Shown here: positions 31,462-40,228 of the stretch, piece after piece
Position numbering within the stretch: position 1 is the first letter of the stretch
Layout: each line of letters opens with the position of its first letter
DNA from: Thermoproteota archaeon
GTDB taxonomy: Archaea > Korarchaeota > Korarchaeia > Korarchaeales > Korarchaeaceae
Direction: 5' to 3'
DNA: 64,000 nt
Assembly (NCBI GenBank): GCA_027491915.1
Contig: JAOZGC010000002.1
Coordinates: 505,344 to 569,343 of the forward strand
Position numbers and translations under genes: made by a program
Notes under the pieces: model-generated
Told to the model about the DNA's origin: nothing
Database searches by the model: none
Seen by the model: the letters and a program-made list of their open reading frames with translations, nothing else

Positions 31462-32274
31462 TCAGACCTCCATCCTGCCGAAGGACCAGGCCCCTAGGGC
31501 CAGCATGGCGGCGGCCAGCCCGGCCGAGACCGCGGCGTCCGCCGCTGGCCCGAAGTAGCCGAGCCCCGTGAGCGCCCACCTTATCCCATCCATGGGGTAG
31601 GAGAGCGGGTTGATCCTCATCAGGACGCCCAGGGCCTCCGGCACCCCCTCCGGCGGGAAAAAGGTGGTGGACAGGAACATCAGGGGCATCACCAGGAGGT
31701 TCATCACGAGCTGGAAGCCGTGGGGATCCTCCATCTTGGAGGCCACGGCCACGCCGAAGCCCACCGCGGACAGGGCCAGGGCCAGCATGAAGGCAGCCGC
31801 GGCAGGAGTCCCCAGCGGGTCGACGGAGGCCCCCATGGCCGCGGAGGCCGCCGCTATGATGGCCCCCTGCATCAGGGCCACCGTCGCCCCACCCAGGGTT
31901 CTGCCGAGGACTATGGACCCCCTGCTGACCGGGGCGACCAGAACCTCCTTCAGGAAGCCGAACTGCCTGTCCCAGAGCACCGATACCCCGGCGAACATGG
32001 AGGAGAACATGACGCTCATCCCCACGATCCCCGGGGCCAGGAAGGTGAGGTAGTCTATCCCAGCCGGTATCCCCGGGATCCTCGCCCCCCTGAACCCGAG
32101 CCCGAGCCCGGCCAGGAATATGAAGGGCTGTATGACGTTGCCCAGGAGCCTGCTCCTCGCCCTGACGAACCGCTTCATCTGCCGCAGCCACATGACGTAC
32201 ACCGCCTGGGCCTCCGCGCCGACGTCGAAGCCCGCCGGGGGCCCCACCAGATCCCTCCCCGCGGAACCACCCAT
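31462..32274 (-). CDS. ABC-2 type transporter permease
   Basis: 270 residues, six membrane segments. ABC-2 landmarks: YVMWLRQMKRFVRARSRLLG, VIQPFIFLAGLGLGF, VMFSSMFAGVSVLWDRQFGF, LKEVLVAPVSRGSIVLGRTL and PLMFLSTTFFPPEGVPEALG. Exporter of drug, lipid or polymer type. Starts 3 nt after the ATPase stop, so they form one operon. Confidence 0.92.
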   Translation of the reverse strand: MGGSAGRDLVGPPAGFDVGAEAQAVYVMWLRQMKRFVRARSRLLGNVIQPFIFLAGLGLGFRGARIPGIPAGIDYLTFLAPGIVGMSVMFSSMFAGVSVLWDRQFGFLKEVLVAPVSRGSIVLGRTLGGATVALMQGAIIAAASAAMGASVDPLGTPAAAAFMLALALSAVGFGVAVASKMEDPHGFQLVMNLLVMPLMFLSTTFFPPEGVPEALGVLMRINPLSYPMDGIRWALTGLGYFGPAADAAVSAGLAAAMLALGAWSFGRMEV

Positions 32275-32277
32275 GGC

Positions 32278-33282
32278 TCACCGCCCCCTCATCCTGGCCC
32301 TCATCCTGGCCCTCATGACCTCGGCGGGGCTCGCCTCCTCCTCCCTGATCCTCCTCCCGGTGTACCTGAGGTAGACGTCCTCCAGGCTCGGCCTCCTGAT
32401 CTCCACCGAGTCCAGCGGCACCCCCGCCGAGTCGGCGGCCCTGACCAGGTCCGGGACCCGGCGCCCCGGGTCGTCCACGTAGGCGACCACCTCGCCTTCG
32501 CCCAAGGTCACCCTGGCCCCGCCCCACAGGTCCCCGACGACGGCGGCCAGCCCATCCGGGTCCGGGGTCCTGGCTATCAGGACCCCCCCTCCGCCGAGCC
32601 CGGACTTGAGGTCCCCCGGCGCCCCCGAGACCAGGATCCTCCCCCGGTCTATTATGGCCACCCTGTCGCAGAGCCTGTCGGCCTCCTCCATGTAGTGGGT
32701 CGTCAGGAATATGGAGACGCCCTCCTCCCTCTTCAGCGTGAGGATGTAGTCCCAGATGGCCCTCCTGGTCTGCGCGTCCAACCCCAGCGTGGGCTCGTCC
32801 AGGAACAGGACCCTCGGGTAGTGCATGAGGCCCCTGGCCAGCTCCAGCCTCCTCATCATCCCGCCCGAGTACCTCTTGACCGGCCAGTCCGCCCTCTCCC
32901 TGAGGCCCACCAGGTCCAGCACCTCCCCTATCCTCCTCTCCCTGATCTCCCTGGGGAGGCCGTACATCCTGGCGTGGTAGTCCAGGTTCTCCCTCCCGGT
33001 CAGCTCCCTGTCGAGCGCCGGGTCCTGGAAGACTATGCCGACGCACCTCCTGACCAGGTTCGGCGACCCGACGACGTCGTGCCCGCACACCCTGGCCGAC
33101 CCGCCCGTGGGCCTGAGCAGGGTCACGAGCATCTTTATCGTGGTGGTCTTCCCTGCCCCGTTGGGCCCCAGGAACCCGAATATCTCCCCCTCGGCCACCG
33201 AGAAGCTGACCCCGTCGACGGCCAGCACCCCTCCCTCGTACACCTTCGTCAGGCCCTCGGCCTCCACCACGGCGCCGCCCAT
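32278..33282 (-). CDS. ABC-2 exporter ATPase (DrrA/CcmA-like)
   Basis: 334 residues. Walker A FLGPNGAGKTTTIKML, signature VKRYSGGMMRRLELARGLMH, Walker B VLFLDEPTLGLDAQTRRAIW and H-loop FLTTHYMEEADRL, plus a C-terminal DUF4162-like extension (SLEDVYLRYTGRRIREEE). ATG at 33282. A perfect palindrome tatcgg-aa-ccgata at 33285-33298 lies directly before the start, under the TATA at about 33303-33316. Confidence 0.95.
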   Translation of the reverse strand: MGGAVVEAEGLTKVYEGGVLAVDGVSFSVAEGEIFGFLGPNGAGKTTTIKMLVTLLRPTGGSARVCGHDVVGSPNLVRRCVGIVFQDPALDRELTGRENLDYHARMYGLPREIRERRIGEVLDLVGLRERADWPVKRYSGGMMRRLELARGLMHYPRVLFLDEPTLGLDAQTRRAIWDYILTLKREEGVSIFLTTHYMEEADRLCDRVAIIDRGRILVSGAPGDLKSGLGGGGVLIARTPDPDGLAAVVGDLWGGARVTLGEGEVVAYVDDPGRRVPDLVRAADSAGVPLDSVEIRRPSLEDVYLRYTGRRIREEEASPAEVMRARMRARMRGR

Positions 33283-33284
33283 CG

Positions 33285-33316
33285 TATCGGAACCGATATT
33301 AAGCCGATATAATTTT
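33285..33316. promoter_or_regulatory. Palindromic operator and bidirectional TATA between ABC exporter and PAPS-reductase-like gene
   Basis: tatcgg-aa-ccgata (33285-33298) is a perfect 14-bp palindrome; the half-site ccgatat recurs at 33304-33310, running into gatataatttttt. The AT-rich centre near 33312 is 30 nt from both the ATG at 33282 and the TTG at 33342. A dimeric repressor here would mainly block the exporter. Confidence 0.6.
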
Positions 33317-33341
33317 TTCCCGGGGCCGGCCGGCCCCCCGG

Positions 33342-35021
33342 TTGAGGCTCTCCTGGTGCGCCGACCTGAACGTCCCGACGCTGGATCCCGGCTCCTGCCG
33401 ATCCGGGGCCGTCGAGGTCCCGATCTCCAGGGGGTCCGACCCCAGGCCGGCCACCGACTGGGAGAGGGATCTGCTCAGGAGGGTCGTGGAGGGCGAGTAC
33501 GGGGCCGGGGCCTACCGGGACCTGCTGCCCAACGGGGACTCCGTCCTCCTCGTGGGACGGGCTCCATACCTGGACGCCTCTCTGGAGGTCGTCGCGGACG
33601 CCGCCGTCCTGGGCCACCTCTTCTTCGACTTCTTCGACCTGTCCTGGAGCTTCAAGCCGTCCGAGGCCGGGGTGAGGAGGCTGCTGGGTAGGATGGCCGA
33701 GGTCAGGCCCCCCAGGCTGGAGAGGGGCGCCGACGCCGGCGAGGCCGGCCCGGGGGACCCGAGGTTCGCCGCCCTGCCCGGGGGGGTCGGGCTGGCCGAG
33801 AGGAGGGGCGGGAGGTACGTGGTGGCGAAGGTCTTCCGGGGAGGGGCGGCCGCGCTTGCGCTGGAGGACGCCCCGCACGACCGCCGGGCCCTCCTGGAGG
33901 TGAACTCCGGCCCCCTGGAGGAGGCGGCCTCCAGGGCCGCGGCCTTCGTCTACAGGTCCTCCCTCAGGTTCGGGAGGCCGGTGGTCTCCTTCTCCGGCGG
34001 AAAGGACAGTTCCGTGCTGCTGGACCTGGTGGAGAGGAGCGGGGTGGAGCACCTGATCTACTTCAACGACACCGGGCTGGAGATGCCGGAGACCCTCGAA
34101 TTCGTGGAGTCGGTGGGCCCCGACCTGGTCGGCTCGGCCGCGGACTCCTTCTGGAGGCACGTCCGGGGGTTCGGCCCGCCGGCCAGGGACTACAGGTGGT
34201 GCTGCAAGGTGCTCAAGCTGGGCCCGACCAGGAGGGCCCTCTCCGGTCTAGGGAGGGTCCTGAGCCTGGTCGGCCAGAGGAGGATGGAGTCCAGGGCCAG
34301 GATGAGGTCCCCCCCCGTCTGGAGGAACAGGTGGATCCCGGAGGCCGTCGTGGCCGCCCCTCTCAACGACTGGCCGGCCCTGGCGGTCTGGCTCTACGCC
34401 GAGGTCAGGGGGGTCAGGCTCAACCCCCTCTACTCGGCCGGGTTCGAGCGCACCGGGTGCTACCTGTGCCCCGCCTCCAGGCTGGCCGACTTCGCCAGGG
34501 TGCGGGAGGCGCACCCGGACCTGTGGGGGGAGTGGGATTCCCTCCTCAGGGGGTACGCCGCCGAGAGGGGTCTCCCGGACTCCTGGGTGGACCGGGGGGT
34601 CTGGAGGTGGGTGAGGCCGCCGCGCGGGATAGCCAGGGCCACCGGCCTGGCGGGCCCCTTCCCCAGGATCGGGGTCCTGGTCCGGGCGTCTGGCGGCGCC
34701 CTGTCCGTCCGCCCGGATCCGGGGCCCAGGCTTCGGGAGCTCCTGAGGACCGTCCCCCCGGGATCGGGGTTCCGGCTCCGGGGGGCCGCCGCCCTGAGGG
34801 CCGCGGCCTGCGCCGGGTGCGGCCTCTGCCTGGACTACTGCGACCGGTCGGCCCTGTCCCTCAGCGGGGGCGTCGTCTCGGTGGGCGAGGGGTGCGTCTC
34901 CTGCGGGGTCTGCAATCGGGTCTGCCCCCTGTCCCTCCACGTCAGGTTCTCCCTCTCGGTCACAGGGGGACCTCCTCCCCCTCCGGCTCCGGGGGACCGG
35001 CCGACCTCCAGAGCGAGATGA
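33342..35021 (+). CDS. PAPS reductase-like (adenine nucleotide alpha hydrolase) protein with C-terminal ferredoxin domain
   Basis: 559 residues. Residues about 1-170 are an archaeal N-terminal region (a WCADLN start and a LFFDFFDLSWSFKPSEAG stretch). Residues 205-420 hold the PP-loop RPVVSFSGGKDSSVLLDL, FNDTGLEMPETLEFVESV, YRWCCKVLKLGPTRRAL and FERTGCYLCPASRLADFARV, as in phosphoadenylyl-sulfate reductase relatives and MJ0066/MJ0973-like proteins. The C terminus has two clusters, CAGCGLCLDYCDRSAL and CVSCGVCNRVCPLSLH. Homologues usually carry a zinc-type CxxC near the N terminus; here only one Cys is seen there. Possible role in sulfur or tRNA thiolation chemistry. TTG at 33342. Confidence 0.85.
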   Translation: MRLSWCADLNVPTLDPGSCRSGAVEVPISRGSDPRPATDWERDLLRRVVEGEYGAGAYRDLLPNGDSVLLVGRAPYLDASLEVVADAAVLGHLFFDFFDLSWSFKPSEAGVRRLLGRMAEVRPPRLERGADAGEAGPGDPRFAALPGGVGLAERRGGRYVVAKVFRGGAAALALEDAPHDRRALLEVNSGPLEEAASRAAAFVYRSSLRFGRPVVSFSGGKDSSVLLDLVERSGVEHLIYFNDTGLEMPETLEFVESVGPDLVGSAADSFWRHVRGFGPPARDYRWCCKVLKLGPTRRALSGLGRVLSLVGQRRMESRARMRSPPVWRNRWIPEAVVAAPLNDWPALAVWLYAEVRGVRLNPLYSAGFERTGCYLCPASRLADFARVREAHPDLWGEWDSLLRGYAAERGLPDSWVDRGVWRWVRPPRGIARATGLAGPFPRIGVLVRASGGALSVRPDPGPRLRELLRTVPPGSGFRLRGAAALRAAACAGCGLCLDYCDRSALSLSGGVVSVGEGCVSCGVCNRVCPLSLHVRFSLSVTGGPPPPPAPGDRPTSRAR

Positions 35022-35577
35022 ACCCCCCGGCGGCCAGGAGGTTTGCGGCCGCGGCCACCGCCGCGGCGGCCTCGACGGGCCAGGAGTACCCCTCGGCCAG
35101 GGAGGCCACCTCCTCCGGGGTCATGTTGGCCAGCTGCCCGGGGGTCATGTTCCCCAGCACGGAGAGGGCCGAGGCCGCCACGTACAGGCTCCCCGCCACC
35201 AGGGCCGCCAGGGAGGCAACCCTGACGTAGGCGGCCCACCTGATGAGCCTGCTGGCCCGGGCCGCCCTGAAGAGGCAGACCACCTCCAGCAGCAGGGCCG
35301 CCAGGAACGCCGCGCCCAGCAGGGCCACGGTCAGCATGGCCCCCTCGGAGGGCGGGCCGGCCGGCGAGATGGCGGCGGAGGCGGAGGAGGCGCCGGCGGC
35401 CGAGCTTATCAGGAGGACCCCGGTTATCATCATGACCGCGTCCCCCCTGTCCCTCCCGAAGAAGAACCACCCCAGGCCCGTGAGCAGGGCCCCGACGGAG
35501 GTGGCCCAGTCGTAGGGGAAGGCCGAGGAGAGGACGTAGCCCGCGGCGCCGACCGGAAGGTACCACCCGGCCCTCAT
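34960..35577 (-). CDS. Hypothetical membrane protein
   Basis: 205 residues from the ATG at 35577, which is 25 nt from a minus-strand TATA (AGTTTAAATT, about 35600-35609). Five or six hydrophobic segments (WYLPVGAAGYVLSSAF, AVMMITGVLLISSAAG, AMLTVALLGAAFLAALLLEV, AALVAGSLYVAASALSV, EAAAAVAAAANLLAAGGF) and an odd external loop with tandem NMTPGQLANMTPEEVAS. I do not recognise the family. The 3' end overlaps the convergent reductase gene by 62 bp. Confidence 0.68.
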   Translation of the reverse strand: MRAGWYLPVGAAGYVLSSAFPYDWATSVGALLTGLGWFFFGRDRGDAVMMITGVLLISSAAGASSASAAISPAGPPSEGAMLTVALLGAAFLAALLLEVVCLFRAARASRLIRWAAYVRVASLAALVAGSLYVAASALSVLGNMTPGQLANMTPEEVASLAEGYSWPVEAAAAVAAAANLLAAGGFISLWRSAGPPEPEGEEVPL

Positions 35578-35646
35578 CCCCCGGCCCGGGGGGGCCCGCA
35601 ATTTAAACTAGCCCGGCGCGGGCCCGGTCCGGGCTGGGCTATCTGG

Positions 35647-36285
35647 CTACCAGAGCCTCAGCTCGGTGGTGGCGGCGAAGGCGGCCGCGGCGGCCGCCAC
35701 AGCCAGGACGGCCGTCGCCTTCCAGGTCGGGCGGGCGTCCCGCCCGAGCCGGGCGGCCGCCCCGGCCGCCGCCGACCCCAGGGCCAGCGACGCGGCCGGC
35801 CACTCCCGGTAGAAGGGGGAGGCCGCGGCCATGCCGGCGGCGTAGGCCGCCAGGTAGTAGAGGGAGTCGAGCACCCCGTCCCTCCACCTCCACGCGGCGG
35901 CGAGCCCAGCGACCGTGACGGCGGCCTCGACGAGGTCCAGGGCCCACCCAGGGATCCCGATGACCAGGGCCGGCCCCCACCACGCCAGGATGGGGACCCC
36001 ACCTGCGACCGCGTCGCAGGCCAGGTGCATCAGGGTCCCCAGGGCCAGGAGGGGGTAGTCGCCGGGGGCCAGGGCGGCCGCCGGGGCGCACCACAGCAGG
36101 GCCAGGAGGGAGTGGTTCAGGGCGTCCCTGGCCGGCTGCACCCCGGCCAGGGCCATGGCCACGTAGGACATGTCGGGCACCAGGTTCCCCGCCACCAGGG
36201 CCGCGGCCCTCCTGGGGTCGGCGCCGGCCGCCCTGGCGGTCGCGTAGCCCAGCAGCGCGTGGGTGATCCCCTTCACCTCACCCAC
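35647..36285 (-). CDS. YdjM-like membrane-bound metal-dependent hydrolase
   Basis: 212 residues, six hydrophobic segments. Conserved polar residues sit at helix ends as in the YdjM/LexA-regulated membrane hydrolase family: ITHALLGYATARA, LVAGNLVPDMSYV, ALNHSLLALLWC and LGTLMHLACDAVAGGVP (His/Asp metal ligands). The natural substrate is unknown. GTG at 36285 overlaps the htpX-like stop by 8 nt; a second GTG at 36276 is possible. Confidence 0.8.
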   Translation of the reverse strand: MGEVKGITHALLGYATARAAGADPRRAAALVAGNLVPDMSYVAMALAGVQPARDALNHSLLALLWCAPAAALAPGDYPLLALGTLMHLACDAVAGGVPILAWWGPALVIGIPGWALDLVEAAVTVAGLAAAWRWRDGVLDSLYYLAAYAAGMAAASPFYREWPAASLALGSAAAGAAARLGRDARPTWKATAVLAVAAAAAAFAATTELRLW

Positions 36286-37264
36286 CTCCCCCCGCCCGGG
36301 CCGCCGCGGCCATCTGCCTGGCCACCGAGTCGAGGGCCCTTATCCTGTCCTCCAGCCTGGGGTGGGTGGCCAGCAGCCGACCCAGGTCCGGGAGGCCGAA
36401 TCCGGGCAGCCTCGCGGTCGGGTCCAGGTTGCCCCCCCTCCTGATGATCTCTATGAGCTCGTCCGCCGACCTAGCGGCCGGCCTCGGGGCCAGGGGGTCG
36501 TCCACCGCCAGGGCCCTGACCGGGGAGAGCCCCCCTCCCCTCCCCCCCTCTCCCCCCGACGGCCCGGCCGACCGCAGCCTCATCTTGGCCAGGGCCCTCT
36601 GGAGCGCTCGGGGCCCCCCGGACGAGATCAGGGCGCCGTGGGCGTCGGCGTAGAACTCCCTCAGCCTGCTGAGCCTGAGGGACAGGAGCCACAGCGCCGC
36701 GGAGAGCCAGGCCGCCGAGGCGGCCAGCCCAGCCTCACCCCTCCTCCCCCCGGAGTAGCCCAGCCAGGCGAAGTAGACCAGGGTGGGGAGGGCGGAGGCC
36801 AGCATCATTATCTCCAGGTCCCGGTGGGCTATGTGCGACACCTCGTGGGCCATCACGGCCTCCACCTCCTCGGGCTCGAGGGCCTCGAGGAGCCCCGTGG
36901 TGATCGCCACCCTGTACCCGACGAACCGGTTCCCGTAGGCGAAGGCGTTCGGGACGTCCGACTCCACCAGAACCAGGTCGGGCGCGGCCCCGAGGCCGGC
37001 GGCCCTGGAGACCCTCTCCAGGATCCCCACCAGCCTGGGTTCCTCCCCCGGGCCGACCCTCCTGACGCCCACGGCGGCCTCTATCAGGGTGGGGGAGGCC
37101 GCCCACATGGCCGCGCTGAGGGCCAGCCCCGCGACGGCCCCCACGGCGGGGGACGCCTCCCAGAACAGGAGGGCGCCCGCCAGGGCCGCGGCCCCGGCCA
37201 TCAGCGCGGCCGTGAGGTACATGTCGAGCAGGAGCCCGGAGAGGCTCAGCCTGTACTCGACCAT
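36278..37264 (-). CDS. M48-family membrane metalloprotease (HtpX-like)
   Basis: 328 residues. Two N-terminal membrane helices, then the zinc motif VMAHEVSHIAHRDLE (HExxH), two more hydrophobic segments, and the third-ligand region RLREFYADAHGALISSG. C-terminal LATHPRLEDRIRALDSV is the usual HtpX ending. Membrane-protein quality control. ATG at 37264 is about 27 nt from a minus-strand TTAATTAA (37287-37294). Confidence 0.92.
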   Translation of the reverse strand: MVEYRLSLSGLLLDMYLTAALMAGAAALAGALLFWEASPAVGAVAGLALSAAMWAASPTLIEAAVGVRRVGPGEEPRLVGILERVSRAAGLGAAPDLVLVESDVPNAFAYGNRFVGYRVAITTGLLEALEPEEVEAVMAHEVSHIAHRDLEIMMLASALPTLVYFAWLGYSGGRRGEAGLAASAAWLSAALWLLSLRLSRLREFYADAHGALISSGGPRALQRALAKMRLRSAGPSGGEGGRGGGLSPVRALAVDDPLAPRPAARSADELIEIIRRGGNLDPTARLPGFGLPDLGRLLATHPRLEDRIRALDSVARQMAAAARAGGGG

Positions 37265-37268
37265 CCCC

Positions 37269-37315
37269 CCACCCGGACCGGGCGGCTTAATTAACCCTCC
37301 ACCCGGACCGGGCGG
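37269..37315. repeat. 17-bp direct repeat flanking the htpX promoter
   Basis: ccacccggaccgggcgg occurs at 37269-37285 and again at 37299-37315, separated by the TATA region cttaattaaccct. Each copy contains the palindrome cccggaccggg. One copy is in the 5' leader region of the protease gene, the other in the last codons of the JAMM gene. Confidence 0.8.
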
Positions 37316-37722
37316 CCGCCGGAGATCCGGCCGATCCTGATCTCTCTGACCCCCTCCGGCGTTGGGAACCAGGCCCTGGGGGGGTCGGAGCGGCCGAACA
37401 CGAGCCACACGACCGGGAGGTCCCTCATCCCCGCCAGGTCCGCCGCTGACGGGTGAGATCCACCGGGGTGCGAGTGGGCCACCCCCACCAGCCCCTCCCC
37501 CCTCAGGCGGGCCCGGGCCAGCTCCAGGGCCAGGAAGAAGGGATCCACCTCGAACGAGCCCCCCTCCACCCTGGCGTCCGCCCTGACCACCCTCCTGCAG
37601 ACGGCCACCCCCCCGGAGAGCTCCCCGAACAGTAGGAAGACGGTCTCCTCGCCCGAGGCGGCCTCCGCCGCCATCCGGGCCATCTCCCCCTCGGGGACGA
37701 GCACCTCGCTCACCGGGTCCAC
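37291..37722 (-). CDS. JAMM/Mov34-family metalloprotease
   Basis: 143 residues; complete JAMM site: catalytic Glu near residue 26 (SGEETVFLLFGE), then GVAHSHPGGSHPSAADLAGM (H-x-H-x7-S-x2-D). Archaeal members remove SAMP-type ubiquitin-like modifiers or act in sulfur-carrier metabolism; no ubiquitin-like gene is in this window. GTG at 37722 lies 28 nt from the symmetric TATA aaaagctttt. It is upstream of the HtpX-like gene in the same direction. Confidence 0.9.
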   Translation of the reverse strand: MDPVSEVLVPEGEMARMAAEAASGEETVFLLFGELSGGVAVCRRVVRADARVEGGSFEVDPFFLALELARARLRGEGLVGVAHSHPGGSHPSAADLAGMRDLPVVWLVFGRSDPPRAWFPTPEGVREIRIGRISGGRPVRVEG

Positions 37723-37743
37723 GGGGGGAAATCCGGCGGCGCC

Positions 37744-37757
37744 GGAAAAGCTTTTCC
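37744..37757. promoter_or_regulatory. Palindromic bidirectional promoter element ggaaaagcttttcc
   Basis: A perfect 14-bp palindrome whose centre (37750.5) is exactly midway between the GTG at 37722 and the ATG at 37779 (28.5 nt to each). It is the only AT-rich element in the gap and probably acts as a symmetric TATA for both leaderless genes. Confidence 0.65.
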
Positions 37758-37778
37758 CGATCCGGTCCGGACCCCTCG

Positions 37779-40133
37779 ATGGTCCACCCCCAGCCCGGCA
37801 GCCGGCCCCGCCGGGGAGGGGCCGCCCTCCGGGCCGCGGCGGCCCTGGCCCTGATCCTGATCCCCGCCCTGGCCCGCCCCCCGGCGCCGTCCCGGGCGGG
37901 TCCCCAAGCGGGGGGCTCGGGCGGTCTCCGGACGGGCCCCCCTCTGAGGCTCCTCTTCTACTACGGCTACCCGTCCATGATAAACGGGGCGTCGGGGAAC
38001 CTGACCGCGGCCGCCTCCGAGTTCTCGCGCTACGACGTCGTGGTCCTCGGGGCCGGGCTCGAGGAACCCTCCCACCCCGAGCACTCCGCCGCGGAGTTCG
38101 TGATGGCCGAGTCGGACGCCGCCTTCTTCGGCTACGTTGACCTGTCGGCCCCCATCGGGGAGGTGTGCTCCCGCATCTCTGCCTGGGCGGGAATGGGGGC
38201 GGACGGGGTCTTCCTGGACAGGGCGGGCTTCGACTTCCTCGGTCCGGAGTTCGGCGGCCCGGCCGGCGCCAGGGAGCACCAGCTGGAGGCCGTCCTCTGC
38301 GCCAGGGATCTGGGGCTCAGGGTGGCGGTGAACTCCTGGGACCCGGACGACGTCTTCTCCCCAGCCGGGGGAGAGCCGCCCCTCCCCCTGGGCCAGGCGG
38401 ACGCCGCCCTCATAGAGGACGCGGTCTACGGGGGAGGGGAGGCCAGGCCCGAGTACCTGGACCACCTGGCCGAGTACTCCGAGCGGAGGGCGCCCGGCGG
38501 TCCCGCCCTCTGGTGCCTGGTGACCACGGCCGCGTCCTCCCCCCACGAGAACAGGGTGGTGGGCTACGACGCACTGACCAGGGCCTGGTCCGTCTGCGAC
38601 GCGGTCGCCATTCAGGAGGACCTCGGGGAGGACTCCTCCGTCTTCTACCCCTTCGCCGAGCCCGGGGGATCGGGGAAATGGGAGAAGATCAGGGGGCTCA
38701 CCGTCGCGGTCTACGGCAGCGGGGACCTGTCCGACGGGGAGTGGGTGGACGCCGTCCTGGACTTCGCGCGGGACGAGTGCCTGGACTCGGTCGCCCTGGC
38801 CGTCTACTGGGTCATGGACGACCTCAGGTCCTCCTCAGTTCACCCGGACCCCTCCGTGACCCCGCCGGACGGGGACGTCAGGGATTTCATCAGGAGGGCC
38901 CACGCCAGGGGGCTGAGGGTCGTCCTCAAGCCCTCCTTGTACGTCCTGACGGGCGATTGGGTGGCCCTGGCCGACCCGGCCGACCCGGACGCCTGGTTCG
39001 ACGGCTACTCGGACTTCATCCTCGGGTACGCCTCGCTGGCCCAGGAGGAGGGTGTCGAGTTCCTGATCCTGGAGACGGAGCTCAGCTCCCTGGTCGGGGA
39101 CCCGAGGTGGGTGGACCTGGTCGGGCGGGTCAGGGAGATCTACGGGGGGCTGATAGGGTACGCCCAGCCCCAGGGGTCCCCCTCCGATCCCTCGGAGATC
39201 CTGCCCTCCATGGCGGAGGTCGTGGACTTCGTGGGAGTCGACGCCTACTACCCCCTGAACGGCTCCGGCGACTACCGCCGGGCGTGGGACGAGATACACG
39301 CCAGCAGGATACTCCCGCTGAGGTTCCTGCTGGGAAAGCCCGTCGTGTTCACGGAGATCGGGTACAGGAACGTCGAGGGGGCCGACTCAGCCCCCTGGGA
39401 CTTCGAGTCCCCGGGTCCCAGGGACGACGGGCTCCAGGCCGAGCTCTGGCGCGCCTTCCTCGAGGAGGAGGAGCCGCGGATAGACGGGTTCCTGTACTGG
39501 GCGGAGACCAGGGATGAGTGGCTCGTCGGCGGCGACGTGGGATACTCCCTTATGGGAAAGCCGGCGTCCGCGGTCCTAAGGAGGGGGCTCTGCCGCCCGT
39601 CCGGGCTCGACTCGGTGGAGGAAGAGGCCCCCCTGACCGCCGTGATCGGATCCGACGCTGACCTGGCCGCCGCCTACGCGGCCTCCCGGCTCACCTCGGG
39701 GGTGGTCAGGCTGGGAGGGGGCGGCCGCGTCCGGCTTCCCCGGGGTCCCCTCCTGGTTCTGGGGGGCCCGGAGGCCAACCCGGCCGCCGCGATCCTCAAC
39801 CCGTACCTGGGTGTGGTGGTGGGGCTGGACGGGTCTTCCGGGATCCTGGGGTTCGGGAACTCGACGATCAGGTTCGAGGTTGACTTCGGGCGCCGGGACG
39901 CCGCCGTCCTGGCGGTCGGGGAGGTCAACGGGACCGCGGTCTTCCTGGCGGAGGGCCTCACCAGGTTCGGGACCGAGGCCGCGGCGGCCTGTCTGGCCTC
40001 CCCCTCCTGCAGGCCCAGGGGGAAAGCCTCCCTGGTCTTCTGGGAGGACGTGGACGGTGACGGGTCGGTCTCACCCGGGGAGCTGGAGGCAGCGCTCCCG
40101 GCCGGGCCCTGGGGCGGGGGGGTCCGTCCCTGA
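37779..40133 (+). CDS. Secreted two-barrel glycoside-hydrolase-like protein with surface-layer-like domain and calcium loop
   Basis: 784 residues. An Arg-rich start and hydrophobic ALRAAAALALILIPALA form a signal peptide. Residues 60-290: a spherulin-4/GH114-like barrel (LLFYYGYPSMING, YDVVVLGAGLEEPSHPEH, AAFFGYVDLS, GADGVFLDRAGFDF). Residues 305-600: a GH113-like barrel (VALAVYWVMDDLRSSSVHPD, LRVVLKPSLYVLTGDWVALA, FLILETELSSL, VVDFVGVDAYYPL, KPVVFTEIGYRNVEGADSAP) with Glu residues at the ends of two strands. Then a beta-sandwich-like region containing LLVLGGPEANPAAAILNP, and an EF-hand-like DVDGDGSVSPGELEA. Likely degrades or remodels an extracellular polysaccharide. Specificity is inference. 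Confidence 0.78.
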   Translation: MVHPQPGSRPRRGGAALRAAAALALILIPALARPPAPSRAGPQAGGSGGLRTGPPLRLLFYYGYPSMINGASGNLTAAASEFSRYDVVVLGAGLEEPSHPEHSAAEFVMAESDAAFFGYVDLSAPIGEVCSRISAWAGMGADGVFLDRAGFDFLGPEFGGPAGAREHQLEAVLCARDLGLRVAVNSWDPDDVFSPAGGEPPLPLGQADAALIEDAVYGGGEARPEYLDHLAEYSERRAPGGPALWCLVTTAASSPHENRVVGYDALTRAWSVCDAVAIQEDLGEDSSVFYPFAEPGGSGKWEKIRGLTVAVYGSGDLSDGEWVDAVLDFARDECLDSVALAVYWVMDDLRSSSVHPDPSVTPPDGDVRDFIRRAHARGLRVVLKPSLYVLTGDWVALADPADPDAWFDGYSDFILGYASLAQEEGVEFLILETELSSLVGDPRWVDLVGRVREIYGGLIGYAQPQGSPSDPSEILPSMAEVVDFVGVDAYYPLNGSGDYRRAWDEIHASRILPLRFLLGKPVVFTEIGYRNVEGADSAPWDFESPGPRDDGLQAELWRAFLEEEEPRIDGFLYWAETRDEWLVGGDVGYSLMGKPASAVLRRGLCRPSGLDSVEEEAPLTAVIGSDADLAAAYAASRLTSGVVRLGGGGRVRLPRGPLLVLGGPEANPAAAILNPYLGVVVGLDGSSGILGFGNSTIRFEVDFGRRDAAVLAVGEVNGTAVFLAEGLTRFGTEAAAACLASPSCRPRGKASLVFWEDVDGDGSVSPGELEAALPAGPWGGGVRP

Positions 40134-40228
40134 CCGGCCGCCCGGAATATCTTCAAAATAATTGAACAGATGGGCCGGCGCGCATTCACTTATAAGCCCT
40201 GGGGTCCCGATATAGAGGACGTGGTTCC

